Assembly (NCBI RefSeq): GCF_001854765.1
Contig: NZ_LJJE01000002.1
Span: 124,001 to 188,000 of the forward strand
DNA from: Vibrio sonorensis
GTDB lineage: Bacteria > Pseudomonadota > Gammaproteobacteria > Enterobacterales > Vibrionaceae
Direction of reading: 5' to 3'
DNA: 64,000 nucleotides
The notes under the pieces were generated by a model. That model ran no database searches. It was not told the origin of the DNA and was given only the letters and a program-made list of their open reading frames with translations. The translations under genes and the position numbers were made by a program. Of the stretch, positions 8,915-18,523 are shown piece after piece (position 1 is the stretch's first letter; every line of letters begins with the position of its first letter).

Positions 8915-9420
8915 ACTGAGTCCTCTTTAATGTCTTGAATCAAGGCGATGAAATTTGCGGCCAACTGCAAAAGGTATATAGCGCAGGCAAATAGCAACAA
9001 GACCTTTAGGTAACTTGGCAAAGGTGGATTAAATGCGCTCCCTGAGCGTTCTAGGTAATCAAAGCTATGTAGTGCTGGAGTCCATACGGACCACAAGAGA
9101 CCGCCTACGGCAACTATACTCAATAGCAGCGCGACGCCTCTGAAAAGAGTCCATATTTTAGGGGGAAGCAAGAGCTCCAAAGCGGTAACGGTAATGTGTC
9201 TATGCTGTTGGGTAATGGCACCAACACTGATTAGCCAAGCTGAGCCACATAAAGCCATGATCACTTCTAAGTTCCATGTGGTAGGGGCATGGAAGAGGTA
9301 GCGGAGAACGACCTCTAAAACCGCAAGAATGATGGCGACGAAATAGAAAACACCACACATCTTGCCAGTAAACATACTAAGCCTGCCGGCCCAGTGAATA
9401 AATCCGGACTGGTTCATCAC
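8911..9420 (-). CDS. dctQ: TRAP transporter small permease subunit DctQ
   Basis: 169 residues with four hydrophobic segments: near 22-42 (VFYFVAIILAVLEVVLRYLF), 53-70 (VIMALCGSAWLISVGAI), 91-112 and 137-158. The motif LEVVLRYLFHAPTTWNLEVIMAL is typical of DctQ. It pairs with DctM in the inner membrane and stabilises the complex with the DctP binding protein. The stop overlaps the dctM start. The 78-base gap from dctP contains a GC-rich hairpin. The start could be Met1 or Met2. Confidence 0.88.
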   Translation of the reverse strand: MMNQSGFIHWAGRLSMFTGKMCGVFYFVAIILAVLEVVLRYLFHAPTTWNLEVIMALCGSAWLISVGAITQQHRHITVTALELLLPPKIWTLFRGVALLLSIVAVGGLLWSVWTPALHSFDYLERSGSAFNPPLPSYLKVLLLFACAIYLLQLAANFIALIQDIKEDSV

Positions 9421-9446
9421 AAGTTTCCTTTAACCAGATGGGAGAA

Positions 9447-9463
9447 AGGGGGGCTCGCCCCCT
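9447..9463 (-). other. GC-rich hairpin between dctP and dctQ
   Basis: AGGGGG and CCCCCT form a 6-bp stem with a 5-nt loop in the dctP-dctQ gap, and a short T/C-rich tail follows on the minus strand. It may partly terminate transcription or protect the dctP end of the mRNA, giving more binding protein than permease. Inference from position. Confidence 0.45.
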
Positions 9464-9498
9464 GTGTTGTTTGGCGTTCTTGCCAGAAAGTCGTCGGA

Positions 9499-10533
9499 TT
9501 AAAGTAGACCTTTTGACTTCATATATTGGTAGTGAGCGTCGAGAGCGACTCTGGCTTCAGGTGACCTTTCAGCCGTTTGCTCCCAAGCCTGTTTGGCGAT
9601 GGTACGGAACTTGTCTCTTTCCTCTTGAGCCCAGTCGACAACCGTTATATCACTACCGGATTGGTCGCGTTGCACTAGCTTTTTGTCTTCTTCATCCAAA
9701 GCGTTGAGCAAGTCAGCATAGGCGTCGTAATACCAATCGGTGAGGATGGTTTTATCCTCATCGGAGAGCTTGTTCCACGTGCGTTGGCCCACCGTAAACT
9801 GGTGTACCGCCATAGAGTGGATACCCGGATAAATTGGGTACTTGGCAATTTGATGGAAGCCATTTCTGTCGTTGTTGACATAGGCTGAGGCATCAGCTGC
9901 ATCGACGACACCTTTTTCAAGGGAGGTAAATACTTCTGAGAATGGGATGTTTACCGGACTTGCGCCAGCTAGGCTAAATACGGCGGCAGCTAAACCTTCA
10001 GGTGAACGGATTTTTACCCCTTTTAGTTCTTCCACCGTGCGAATAGGAACTTTGGCAACCAAGGCTTCTTTTGAAACAGAGCCACAACCGACGACGTGAA
10101 TCGATTTCGGTTTTACCTTGTCCCAGACAGTTTGTAGGGCCTCGGCTCCTCCGCCATTGCGACAGAAGTCCTGTACCTGTTTTGGCGAGTCATAGCCACC
10201 GATCAGATCCCCCAAAATAGCGAAGGCTGGGCTTCGGCCACTAAAGTAAGCAATAGAGGTTAAGTCTCCCCCTAGGATACCAGCAGCAACCCCTTCGGGG
10301 GGCTCGTTTCTTGGCATGACTGATTTAATGGGCATTAGTTGAATAGACAAACGACCATTGGAGCGTTTTTCCAACTCGTCGACCCAATGATCTTTTAGAT
10401 ATTGAAAAGAAAAGCCGCCGGACTGAGTTGAGGTTTGAACTACCAACTTAGTGTTGGCACAGGTCGGGGCTGCAACACCCATAGCAGTCGCAAGTACAAC
10501 TGAGAGTGATAGCAGGGTTTTCACGTTAGGCAT
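9499..10533 (-). CDS. dctP: TRAP transporter periplasmic substrate-binding protein DctP
   Basis: 344 residues with an N-terminal signal sequence (residues 1-27, hydrophobic LLSLSVVLATAMGVAAP). The mature domain contains VPIRTVEELKGVKIRSPEGLAA and INIPFSEVFTSLEKGVVDAAD-like segments typical of the DctP family, in which a conserved arginine (here in VKIRSPEG) binds the ligand carboxylate. The ATG at 10533 is preferred over an upstream GTG (10551) because AAGGAG lies just before it and the signal peptide then starts normally. First gene of the operon, behind the promoter and operator at 10592-10630. It captures the substrate in the periplasm, probably a hydroxy-acid. Confidence 0.88.
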   Translation of the reverse strand: MPNVKTLLSLSVVLATAMGVAAPTCANTKLVVQTSTQSGGFSFQYLKDHWVDELEKRSNGRLSIQLMPIKSVMPRNEPPEGVAAGILGGDLTSIAYFSGRSPAFAILGDLIGGYDSPKQVQDFCRNGGGAEALQTVWDKVKPKSIHVVGCGSVSKEALVAKVPIRTVEELKGVKIRSPEGLAAAVFSLAGASPVNIPFSEVFTSLEKGVVDAADASAYVNNDRNGFHQIAKYPIYPGIHSMAVHQFTVGQRTWNKLSDEDKTILTDWYYDAYADLLNALDEEDKKLVQRDQSGSDITVVDWAQEERDKFRTIAKQAWEQTAERSPEARVALDAHYQYMKSKGLL

Positions 10534-10591
10534 GGTGTGGACTCCTTCCACTTTGTTATAGATATGTCATCAGCTTTTTTGTATGCCCGAG

Positions 10592-10620
10592 ATAATGTTC
10601 AATGGTTATGGACCAATCAA
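10592..10620 (-). promoter_or_regulatory. Putative sigma-70 promoter of the dctP operon
   Basis: On the minus strand, TTGATT (10620-10615) and CATTAT (10597-10592) are separated by 17 bp. Each box matches 4 of 6 consensus bases, so the promoter is modest. The first two bases of the -35 box are the last bases of the palindrome 10619-10630, which fits control by a DNA-binding regulator. Confidence 0.5.
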
Positions 10621-10630
10621 CGTATACGTT
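10619..10630. promoter_or_regulatory. Palindromic operator 1 (AACGTATACGTT)
   Basis: A perfect 12-bp palindrome centred on GTATAC, touching the -35 box of the dctP promoter. Known FCD-type GntR regulators often bind short palindromes of this kind. The GntR gene in the same operon is the obvious candidate; binding is inferred. Confidence 0.65.
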
Positions 10631-10735
10631 AAATTAAGGGTCAGTAATTAGAATCCAATTCCCGTATGTCATACTTAAGTGTGGGTATATCCCGCGAGAT
10701 TATTGGAAGAAGAGATCAGAAAAAGGGAAGGCGAA

Positions 10736-10755
10736 AAACAACGTATACGTTGTTT
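10736..10755. promoter_or_regulatory. Palindromic operator 2 (AAACAACGTATACGTTGTTT)
   Basis: A perfect 20-bp palindrome that contains the same ACGTATACGT core as operator 1. The two centres are 121 bp apart, roughly 11.5 helical turns. It lies between the gltBD terminator and the dctP promoter, consistent with an upstream site for the operon's GntR regulator. Confidence 0.65.
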
Positions 10756-10764
10756 GTGCGTAAA

Positions 10765-10791
10765 CAAAAAAGACCAGCCGAAAGGCTGGTC
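10765..10791 (-). terminator. Intrinsic terminator of gltBD
   Basis: Perfect 8-bp stem GACCAGCC/GGCTGGTC with a tetraloop, followed on the minus strand by a run of T. It lies about 100 bases after the gltD stop and separates gltBD from the catabolic operon. Confidence 0.85.
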
Positions 10792-10893
10792 AATATAAGG
10801 AAGGAATTTATTATTCCTATACTCAAGCGACATCTCTGCTACTTGAATATTTTACATATCCCGCAAGCATAGCGAGGCTTGCGGGGATGTCTT

Positions 10894-12363
10894 TTACACT
10901 GACAACATCAAAGAGTCAGCTTTTGCTTCTAGGTTAGTACCACCCATCAGATATTCATCGATAGCACGAGCACTTTCACGGCCTTCGTTGATACAACGAA
11001 CCACCAAAGATTGGCCTGTACGCATATCACCAGCAGCGAATACGCCCGGTTGATTGGTTGCAAACCCTTCAGTTGCCACGTTTCCACGCTCATCAAGAGC
11101 AATATCCAATTGAGCGAGTACACCGGTTGGTTCTGGGTGTAGGAAGCCCATGGCTAGGAATGCTAAATCACAAGGGATAACACGTTCACTGCCTTCTACT
11201 TCTTTGAAGCTTGGACGCTGACCGTCTTTGGCATCTTCCCACACGATATCGGCAAGGCGTAAACCGGTTACTTCACCTTTCTCGTTGCCAATAAACTCTT
11301 TAGTCAGAATATTCCAGTGGCGGTCAACCCCTTCTTCGTGAGACGTTGAAGTGCGCAGAATCATTGGGTACTGAGGCCAAGGCATATTGGCTGGGCGCTT
11401 CTCTGGTGGGATAGGCATGATCTCAACCTGAGTGATACTTTCCGCACCGTGACGGTTTGAAGTACCTACACAGTCAGAGCCTGTATCACCACCACCGATA
11501 ACGACAACGTGTTTGCCTGCGGCGTGGATTTCTTCACCTTTCAGATCCATATCGTTAGCACGGCGGTTGTTTTGCGCAAGGAACTCCATCGCAAAGTGAA
11601 CGCCTTTTAGTTCACGACCGGGAACTGGAAGATTACGAGGTACAGTTGAACCACCAGTAAGCAGAACAACATCGTACTCTTGACGCAACTGCTGAGCGTT
11701 AATATCGACACCAATGTGTTGGTTCACTTTGAATTCAACGCCCGCTTCAGCCATTAGGTTGATCTTGCGGTCAATGATATCCATGCCCAGTTTAAAGTCT
11801 GGGATACCAAAGCGCAGAAGGCCACCCACTTTTTCATCGCGTTCGTAAACCGTCACTGAGTGACCCGCGCTGTTTAGCTGTTCAGCCGCAGCGAGACCAG
11901 CAGGGCCAGAGCCTATGATTGCCACCGTTTTACCCGTGCGAGAACGAGGTGTCTTAGGTTTGGCGTACCCTTCGCGATACGCCGTTTCCACTATGGTCTT
12001 CTCGATGTTACAGATAGTGATTGGGTCTTGGTTAATACCAAGTACACAAGCACTTTCACATGGAGCAGGACAGACGCGGCCAGTAAACTCAGGGAAGTTG
12101 TTGGTAGAACTGAGAATGTTCCACGCTTCTTCCCAACTATCACGGTAAACCGCGTCGTTAAACTCAGGGATAATGTTGCCGATAGGACAACCGTTGTGAC
12201 AGAAAGGCACACCACAGTCCATACAGCGCGAAGCCTGAGTACCAATCTTTTCACCAAATTCTTCGTTGAGAACGAACTCTTTGTTGTTCTTGATTCGCTC
12301 AGCCGGATCTATCTTTTGTGGTAGTTCACGGCCATGCTCTAAAAATCCAGTAGGCTTACCCAT
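10894..12363 (-). CDS. gltD: Glutamate synthase small subunit
   Basis: 489 residues. GltD passes electrons from NADPH through FAD and iron-sulfur clusters to GltB. N-terminal cysteines are C47, C50, C55 and C59 ([13 protein letters not shown]) and C98, C102 and C106 ([10 protein letters not shown]). FAD-binding [17 protein letters not shown] is near 148-164, and the second dinucleotide site [16 protein letters not shown] near 286-301; [13 protein letters not shown] closes the FAD site. The start codon overlaps the gltB stop (TAATG), so the subunits are translated in step. The length is slightly above E. coli GltD, with nothing odd. Confidence 0.96.
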   Translation of the reverse strand: MGKPTGFLEHGRELPQKIDPAERIKNNKEFVLNEEFGEKIGTQASRCMDCGVPFCHNGCPIGNIIPEFNDAVYRDSWEEAWNILSSTNNFPEFTGRVCPAPCESACVLGINQDPITICNIEKTIVETAYREGYAKPKTPRSRTGKTVAIIGSGPAGLAAAEQLNSAGHSVTVYERDEKVGGLLRFGIPDFKLGMDIIDRKINLMAEAGVEFKVNQHIGVDINAQQLRQEYDVVLLTGGSTVPRNLPVPGRELKGVHFAMEFLAQNNRRANDMDLKGEEIHAAGKHVVVIGGGDTGSDCVGTSNRHGAESITQVEIMPIPPEKRPANMPWPQYPMILRTSTSHEEGVDRHWNILTKEFIGNEKGEVTGLRLADIVWEDAKDGQRPSFKEVEGSERVIPCDLAFLAMGFLHPEPTGVLAQLDIALDERGNVATEGFATNQPGVFAAGDMRTGQSLVVRCINEGRESARAIDEYLMGGTNLEAKADSLMLSV

Positions 12364-15300
12364 TACACTGCCTCCGCTTCTTTCTGTTCTGCATCTGCCT
12401 TGCGTTTTTGAAGTACCGCTTTGTAATCGCGCGGCATAACCTTAACCATGGAGGCTAGGCTTGCTTCAAAATTGTCTAAGAAGGCTTTCGCAACGTCACT
12501 TCCTGTGAAATCAACATGCTTGGTTAGCATATCGCGTAGCAAGTCTTTGTCTTCTTGCTCGATTGGGTCTAGGTCAACTAGCTCTGGGTTCAGTTTAGAT
12601 TCGAAATCACCAGATTTATCCCAAACGTAAGCTACACCACCACTCATACCAGCAGCGAAGTTACGGCCAGTAGAGCCTAAGATGATAGCTGCACCGCCAG
12701 TCATGTATTCACAACCGTGGTCACCCACACCTTCGACAACAACTTTAGCGCCTGAGTTACGAACACAGAAACGCTCACCAGCCATGCCTCGGATAAATGA
12801 CTCACCAGAAGTTGCACCGTAGAAACATACGTTGCCCACAACAATGTTGTCTTCTGCGACCAGCGTAGATTTTGCGTCTGGGTAAAGCACTAGCGTACCG
12901 CCAGATAGGCCTTTACCCCAGTAGTCGTTAGCATCGCCTTCAACTTCGAACTTGACGCCTTTGGCTAGGAAAGCACCGAAAGATTGACCCGCAGAACCGT
13001 TGAACTTCACGTTCATTGGCTTAGGTAGGCCTTGGTCTTTGTATACTTTAGAGATCTCGTTAGACAGCATGGTACCTGCCGAACGGTCAGTGTTGATGAT
13101 TGGGAATTGCGCATCAACGGCTTCACCACGTTCTAGCGCAGGAGCAGCGGCTTCGATAAGCTGACGGTCCAGTACGGCTTCAAGGTTGTGGTTTTGCTCT
13201 GTTTGATTGAATACGCCATCTTCAGCACGAGCTTGCTCAACATGCAGTACTGGTGACAGATCTAGGTTTCTGTATTTCCAGTGGTTGATGTTTTGGCGAA
13301 GCTTGAGTTTCTGACCTTGACCAACCATCTCTTCGATAGTGCGGAAGCCAAGTTCAGCCATGATTTCACGCAGGCCTTCAGCCATGTACTGGAAGAAGGT
13401 CACTACGTCTTCTACGCGGCCATCGAAACGCTCACGTAGCGTCTTATTCTGAGTCGCGATACCTACAGGACAGGTGTTCTTATGACACTTACGCATCATG
13501 ATACAGCCTTCAACAACCAATGCCGCTGTGGCTACACCCCATTCCTCTGCACCAAGTAGTGTTGCTACTGCAAGGTCACGCGGCGTCTTCATCTGACCAT
13601 CAGTTTGAACAACGATACGGTTACGCAGGCCGTTCTTAAGGAGTGTCTGGTGAGTTTCCGCTAGACCTAGTTCCCAAGGTAGACCTGTATGACGGATAGA
13701 AGACATTGGTGAAGCACCAGTACCACCGTCAAAACCAGCGATAAGAACCACGTCAGCTTTAGCTTTTGCAACACCTGAAGCGATAGTACCTACACCCGCT
13801 TCCGATACTAGCTTAACGTTAACGCGGCCAGCGCGGTTGGCATTTTTCAAATCGTAGATGAGCTGAGCCAAATCTTCGATTGAGTAAATGTCGTGGTGTG
13901 GCGGTGGAGAAATAAGACCAACGCCTGGAGTAGAGTGACGTGTTGCACCGATCCAATCATCAACTTTGTCACCTGGTAGCTGACCACCTTCACCTGGTTT
14001 TGCACCCTGAGCCATCTTGATTTGGATTTCGTCAGAGTTAGTTAGGTAGTAAGAGGTAACACCGAAACGACCCGAAGCAACCTGTTTGATTGCAGAGCGT
14101 TCCCAGTCACCGTTGTCTTTGCGTTCAAAACGAGCTGGGTCTTCACCACCTTCACCAGAGTTAGACTTGGCGCCTAAACGGTTCATCGCAACAGCAAGAG
14201 TTGAGTGAGCCTCGTATGAGATAGAGCCGAACGACATTGCACCAGTTGCGAAACGCTTAACAATGCTTTCGATTGGTTCTACTTCTTCCAGAGGAATAGA
14301 GCCCGCAGGTTTTTCACAAACTCAAGTTGGCTGCGCAAAGTAACGGCATTGTCACCTTGCTTATCAACTGCGTCAGCGTACTGTTTGAACTGAGCGTAGT
14401 TCTTTTCACGCGTAGACTGTTGCAGCAGTGAAATAGTTTCTGGGTTAAACAGGTGTTTTTCACCGCGCTGTTTCCACTGGTAAACACCGCCGACATCTAG
14501 CATCTGAACTGGGATTTCACGAGTTGGGTAACCAACGCGATGACGAATCACCACTTCTTTGGCGATGTCGTCTAGAGTCAGACCCTGAATACGTGAAACG
14601 GTACCAGTAAAGTATTTGTCTACTACAGACTTGTGGATACCCAAGGCTTCAAAGATCTGTGCACCGTGGTAAGACTGCAGTGTAGAGATACCCATTTTAG
14701 AAAAGATCTTCAGCAGGCCGCCGTTGATCGCTTTGCGGTAGTTATCAAATAGAACATCTACCGAAGTCTCTGGGTTGAGCTTCTTGCGACGTTGAAGATC
14801 AACAAGAGTCTCAGTAACCAAGTAAGGGTTGATGGCATTAGCACCGTAACCAACAAGTGTGGCGAAGTGGTGTGTCTCACGAGCGTCACCAGTTTCAACC
14901 ACAATGCCACATTTGGCACGTAGACCTTTGCGGATTAGGTGGTGGTGTACCGCACCTACCGCTAGCATCGCAGGGATAGCAGCGTGGTTAGAGTTTACCG
15001 CGCGGTCGGTCAGTAGGATGATTGAGTAGCCGTCATTGACTGCGTCTTCTGCGTATTGGCAAATACGCTTAAGAGCACGCTCAAGTTTGCCTTCGTCTTC
15101 ACTTGCTTGGAAAACGATATCAAGAGTTTTTGCTTGTAAGTGCTCGTTATCGATAGCGCGTAGCTTTTCTAGCTCGGCATTTGAGATAACTGGTGACTCA
15201 AGCTCTACTTTACGACAGTGAACTGGCGATTCGGCAAGAAGGTTCTGATCCTTACCGATGTAAGTGTTCAGAGACATAACCATACGCTCGCGAATCGGGT

Positions 15301-16899
15301 CGATTGGCGGGTTAGTTACCTGCGCGAACAACTGCTTAAAGTAGTTTGAAAGGTGTTGTGACTGGTGAGATAGCACTGCTAATGGCCAGTCCGCACCCAT
15401 AGCTGAAAGCGGCTCTTTGCCGTCGTTTGCCATAGGTACAATGATTTCGTTTACTTCTTCTGAGCTAAAGCCAAATGCTTGTTGACGGTGCAGTAGACGC
15501 TCAGGAGTCGGTTGACTGTGAACGTTGTCTGCTTCTGGCAGTGCCTTCAGGCTTAAAAGGTTCTCTTCTACCCATTTCTCGTATGGCTGTGCTGTCGCTA
15601 TGGTGTCTTTCACCTCTTCGTCAGAGATGATTCGACCTTGTTCTAGATCGGCAACAAAGATACGACCGGGCTGTAGACGACCTCGGTATTCTACGTTTTC
15701 AGGTTCAATTTCTACTACACCAGACTCAGACGCCATTACGAGGAAATCATCTTTTGTCACTGTGTAGCGAGAAGGGCGAAGGCCGTTTCGGTCTAGTGTC
15801 GCACCAACTTGAACACCATCAGTAAAACATACTGACGCAGGGCCATCCCAAGGTTCCATGATGTTTGCATGGTACTGGTAGAATGCGCGGCGCGTAGGAT
15901 CCATGGTTTTGTTTTCTTGCCATGCTTCTGGGATCATCATCATCAGAGCATGAGGCAAGCTACGGCCTGATAGAACTAATAGTTCTAGGGCCATATCGAA
16001 GTTCGATGAGTCAGAGCTTCCTTCCTGACAAATAGGAAGAAGCATATCGATCTCTGCCTGAGTAAACAGATCAGATTCGATGATCGCTTCGCGCGCTTTC
16101 ATCCAGTTCAGGTTACCGCGAACTGTATTGATTTCGCCGTTATGAGCAATGTAACGGAAAGCTGCGCCAAACGCCATTTAGGGAATGTATTGGTAGAGAA
16201 ACGCGAGTGAACCAGAGCTAGGGCTGTCACCATCGTTGGGTTTTGCAGATCAAGGAAGTACTGAGGTACTTGCTCGGTGGTTAACTGACCCTTGTACACC
16301 AACGTTTTGTATGACATTGAGTTGATGTAAAAGTCATCACCAATGTTAGAAACGCTTTCAAGACACACGCGTACGGTGTAGTTACGCAAAACGTACAGTT
16401 TGCGTTCAAGCTCTTCGGGTGTCGTGCTTGGACCACCTGAAATGAAAACGTGCTCAAACTGAGGTTCGGTACTCAGTGGGTCGGCACCAATCATTGAGTT
16501 ATCAGTAGGAAGTACACGGTAGCCCAGTACTTCTAGCTCTAGGCGCTTTGCATTGCGCTCTAGGATGTCACGACATTGCGCACGTTTGTTTTCGTCTTTA
16601 GGGAAGAGTACGACACCAACGCCATACTTTTCAAAAGAAGGTAACTTAATACCAAGTTGAACGGCTTCTTCTAAAAGAAATTCGTGCGGTTTTTGCAACA
16701 AGATACCTGCGCCGTCACCACTGCAAGGGTCACAACCCTGTCCGCCACGGTGTTCCATACGCGCTAGCATATCTAGTGCTTGAGTAACCACTTCATGAGA
16801 TTTACGGTTCTTCAGGTGAGCGACAAAACCGATACCACAAGCATCATGCTCCAGTTCTGGAGTATAAAGACCTTGTGCACTATGTTCGCTATTTACCAT
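12363..16899 (-). CDS. gltB: Glutamate synthase large subunit (two frameshifts)
   Basis: The catalytic subunit of NADPH-GOGAT, which releases ammonia from glutamine and channels it to 2-oxoglutarate. The N-terminal Cys21 (HDACGIGF) is the amidotransferase nucleophile after propeptide removal. The FMN/synthase domain has [12 protein letters not shown] and [10 protein letters not shown], and the 3Fe-4S site is [15 protein letters not shown]. The C-terminal beta-helix repeats GG/GAxxxGE. Frames break near 16166 and 14309, where C runs seem one base short each. Restored junctions read [16 protein letters not shown] and [16 protein letters not shown], giving 1512 residues, close to the E. coli protein. 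The ATG has GGAAGGA before it. Breaks are probably sequence errors. Confidence 0.93.
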
Positions 16900-17433
16900 A
16901 GATACATCCTTCCAGTTAAATTGGGCGCAAGTGTACTAAGTGAACTTAATCACGCGCCTCTTCCTTATAGTTGGTGCCTCGGCCAATCTAGGTTGACTGG
17001 CTTTGATTCCTTTCCGTCTCCCACAGGAATAATGTTGTGGGAAAAACTTTCCTTGGTGATATCCGTTTTTTTATTACCACTAAATAGTGATTTGTTTTGA
17101 AGGGGTCTGGATAGCACCGAATTTTCCGCTTATTTGTTGTTGTTGAAAATACAAAAAACGCACAAAATCCGTAAGTATCCTACAATTTTGTGACATAGAA
17201 TTGCAATCAAAACTCACCCCTGTAGGTCATTTTTTTAGTTGTAAAATGAATACTTCGAGTAACAAACCCGCAACATTACGCAAATAACGCTTTTTAATCG
17301 CATGTTTATTGATTTTGCTTAGGGGTAAGGCCTATCAATTCACTATTCTTTTGTTTCATTTTTTCTTGAATTTTTGTAATTAACTTTCAGAAATGGTAGT
17401 GATAATCATTATCATTAATAAAAGCGGTGTTTT
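16900..17433. other. Divergent gltB / yhcC intergenic region
   Basis: 534 bases without a convincing gene. It carries the gltB leader, which has two possible hairpins (CCCACA/TGTGGG at 17020-17041 and GCCAGTC/GATTGGC near 16981-17002), and a strong Fur-box-like site at 17395-17413 next to yhcC. The gltB leader ends in GGAAGGA before the ATG. No sigma-70 promoter is assigned with confidence. Confidence 0.6.
17395..17413. promoter_or_regulatory. Strong Fur-box-like site upstream of yhcC
   Basis: GGTAGTGATAATCATTATC matches 17 of 19 positions of the classical Fur consensus, including the full inner GATAATCATTATC. It ends 20 bases before the yhcC ATG, so a bound Fur dimer would block the yhcC promoter or start. 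gltB is about 500 bases away on the other side. Binding is inferred. Confidence 0.68.
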
Positions 17434-18392
17434 ATGCAGTTACACGAACTTGTGAATACGTTGGGGCAGGATCTCCAACGTCGATATGGCGAAAAAGTCC
17501 ACAAGTTAACTTTGCATGGAGGCTTTAGTTGCCCAAATAGAGACGGCACTATTGGACGAGGCGGATGCACGTTTTGCAATGTCGCTTCCTTTGCTGACGA
17601 ATCGGCTCAATTGCAAAGCATTGCGCAGCAGTTAACGGATCGGGCAGGGGAAGTAAATCGAGCGAAAAAGTATTTAGCGTATTTTCAGGCCTACACGAGT
17701 ACTTATGCGGAAGTTCAAGTACTAAAAAATATGTATGAAGAGGCTTTGAAAAGTGCTGATATCGTAGGGCTATGCGTGGGTACTCGACCAGATTGCGTTC
17801 CCGATGCGGCGTTGAAGCTATTGGCTGATTATGTTCAGCAAGGCTATGAAATTTGGTTGGAGCTGGGTTTGCAGACCGCCAATAACAAAACTCTGAAACG
17901 CATTAATCGCGGACACGATTTTGAGTGCTATGAAAATATGGCCAAAAAAGCGCGCGCTCTAGGTATTAAGGTTTGTACGCATTTGATTGTTGGCTTGCCC
18001 GGTGAAGGGCGGGATGAAAACTCGATACTATGAGCAAGGTAATTCAAGCGGGAACAGATGGTATCAAGCTACACGGCCTACATATCGTCGAGGGCAGTAC
18101 CATGGCTAAAGCGTGGCGAGCGGGGCGATTAAAAGCGCCAGAATTAGACGAGTATGTCTCGATTGCCAGTGAGCTGATTCGCATGACACCGCCAGAGGTG
18201 GTCTACCACCGAGTCTCTTCTTCGGCGAGAAAACCCACCCTGTTAGCGCCTGATTGGTGTGAAAATAGGTGGCTAGCAATGACGGAATTAGGCCGAGCCT
18301 TGGCCAAGGATGGAGCACAAGGGGCTCTAATTAATCAGGAATTTATATATACAAAACCATCACTAAAACGAGATTTGCACCCCAGTTCCTGA
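17434..18392 (+). CDS. yhcC: TIGR01212-family radical SAM protein YhcC, frameshifted
   Basis: A radical-SAM iron-sulfur protein of unknown reaction. Cys33, Cys45 and Cys48 form the CX11CX2C cluster motif (FSCPNRDGTIGRGGCTFCN). VGTRPDCVP, LELGLQT and HLIVGLPGEGRDE are further family blocks. The frame breaks near 18026, where an A run appears one base short (CTATG for CTAATG); the restored junction reads DENSILMSKVIQAGTDGIKLH and the protein has 319 residues, near the E. coli 309. It is divergent from gltB, as in E. coli, and lies behind a Fur-box-like site, which suits an iron-sulfur enzyme. Downstream genes on the same strand lead to arcB. Confidence 0.88.
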
Positions 18393-18523
18393 TATCTTCT
18401 GTATTCTTATTATGAAACGGTTTGGTATTGAGTTGGATATATCACAGGAGTTTTCGCCGTTATCTCCTTTATCCATTATTAAGGGTATGTGTTGCGCGGA
18501 GCAACCCGTAGATAGATTAACTG

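Larger units (their letters stand above)
10534..10893. other. Intergenic region between the catabolic operon and gltD
   Basis: No gene is supported in these 360 bases. The region contains the dctP promoter (10592-10620), two GTATAC palindromes (10619-10630, 10736-10755), an intrinsic terminator for gltBD (10765-10791) and an extra inverted repeat CCGCAAGC/GCTTGCGG (10861-10884) without a U tract. Confidence 0.7.

Noticed and set aside
10666-10872. Plus-strand ORF of 68 residues in the gltD-dctP gap
   Set aside because: It spans the palindromic operator and the gltBD terminator, which explain the sequence better; no ribosome binding site.
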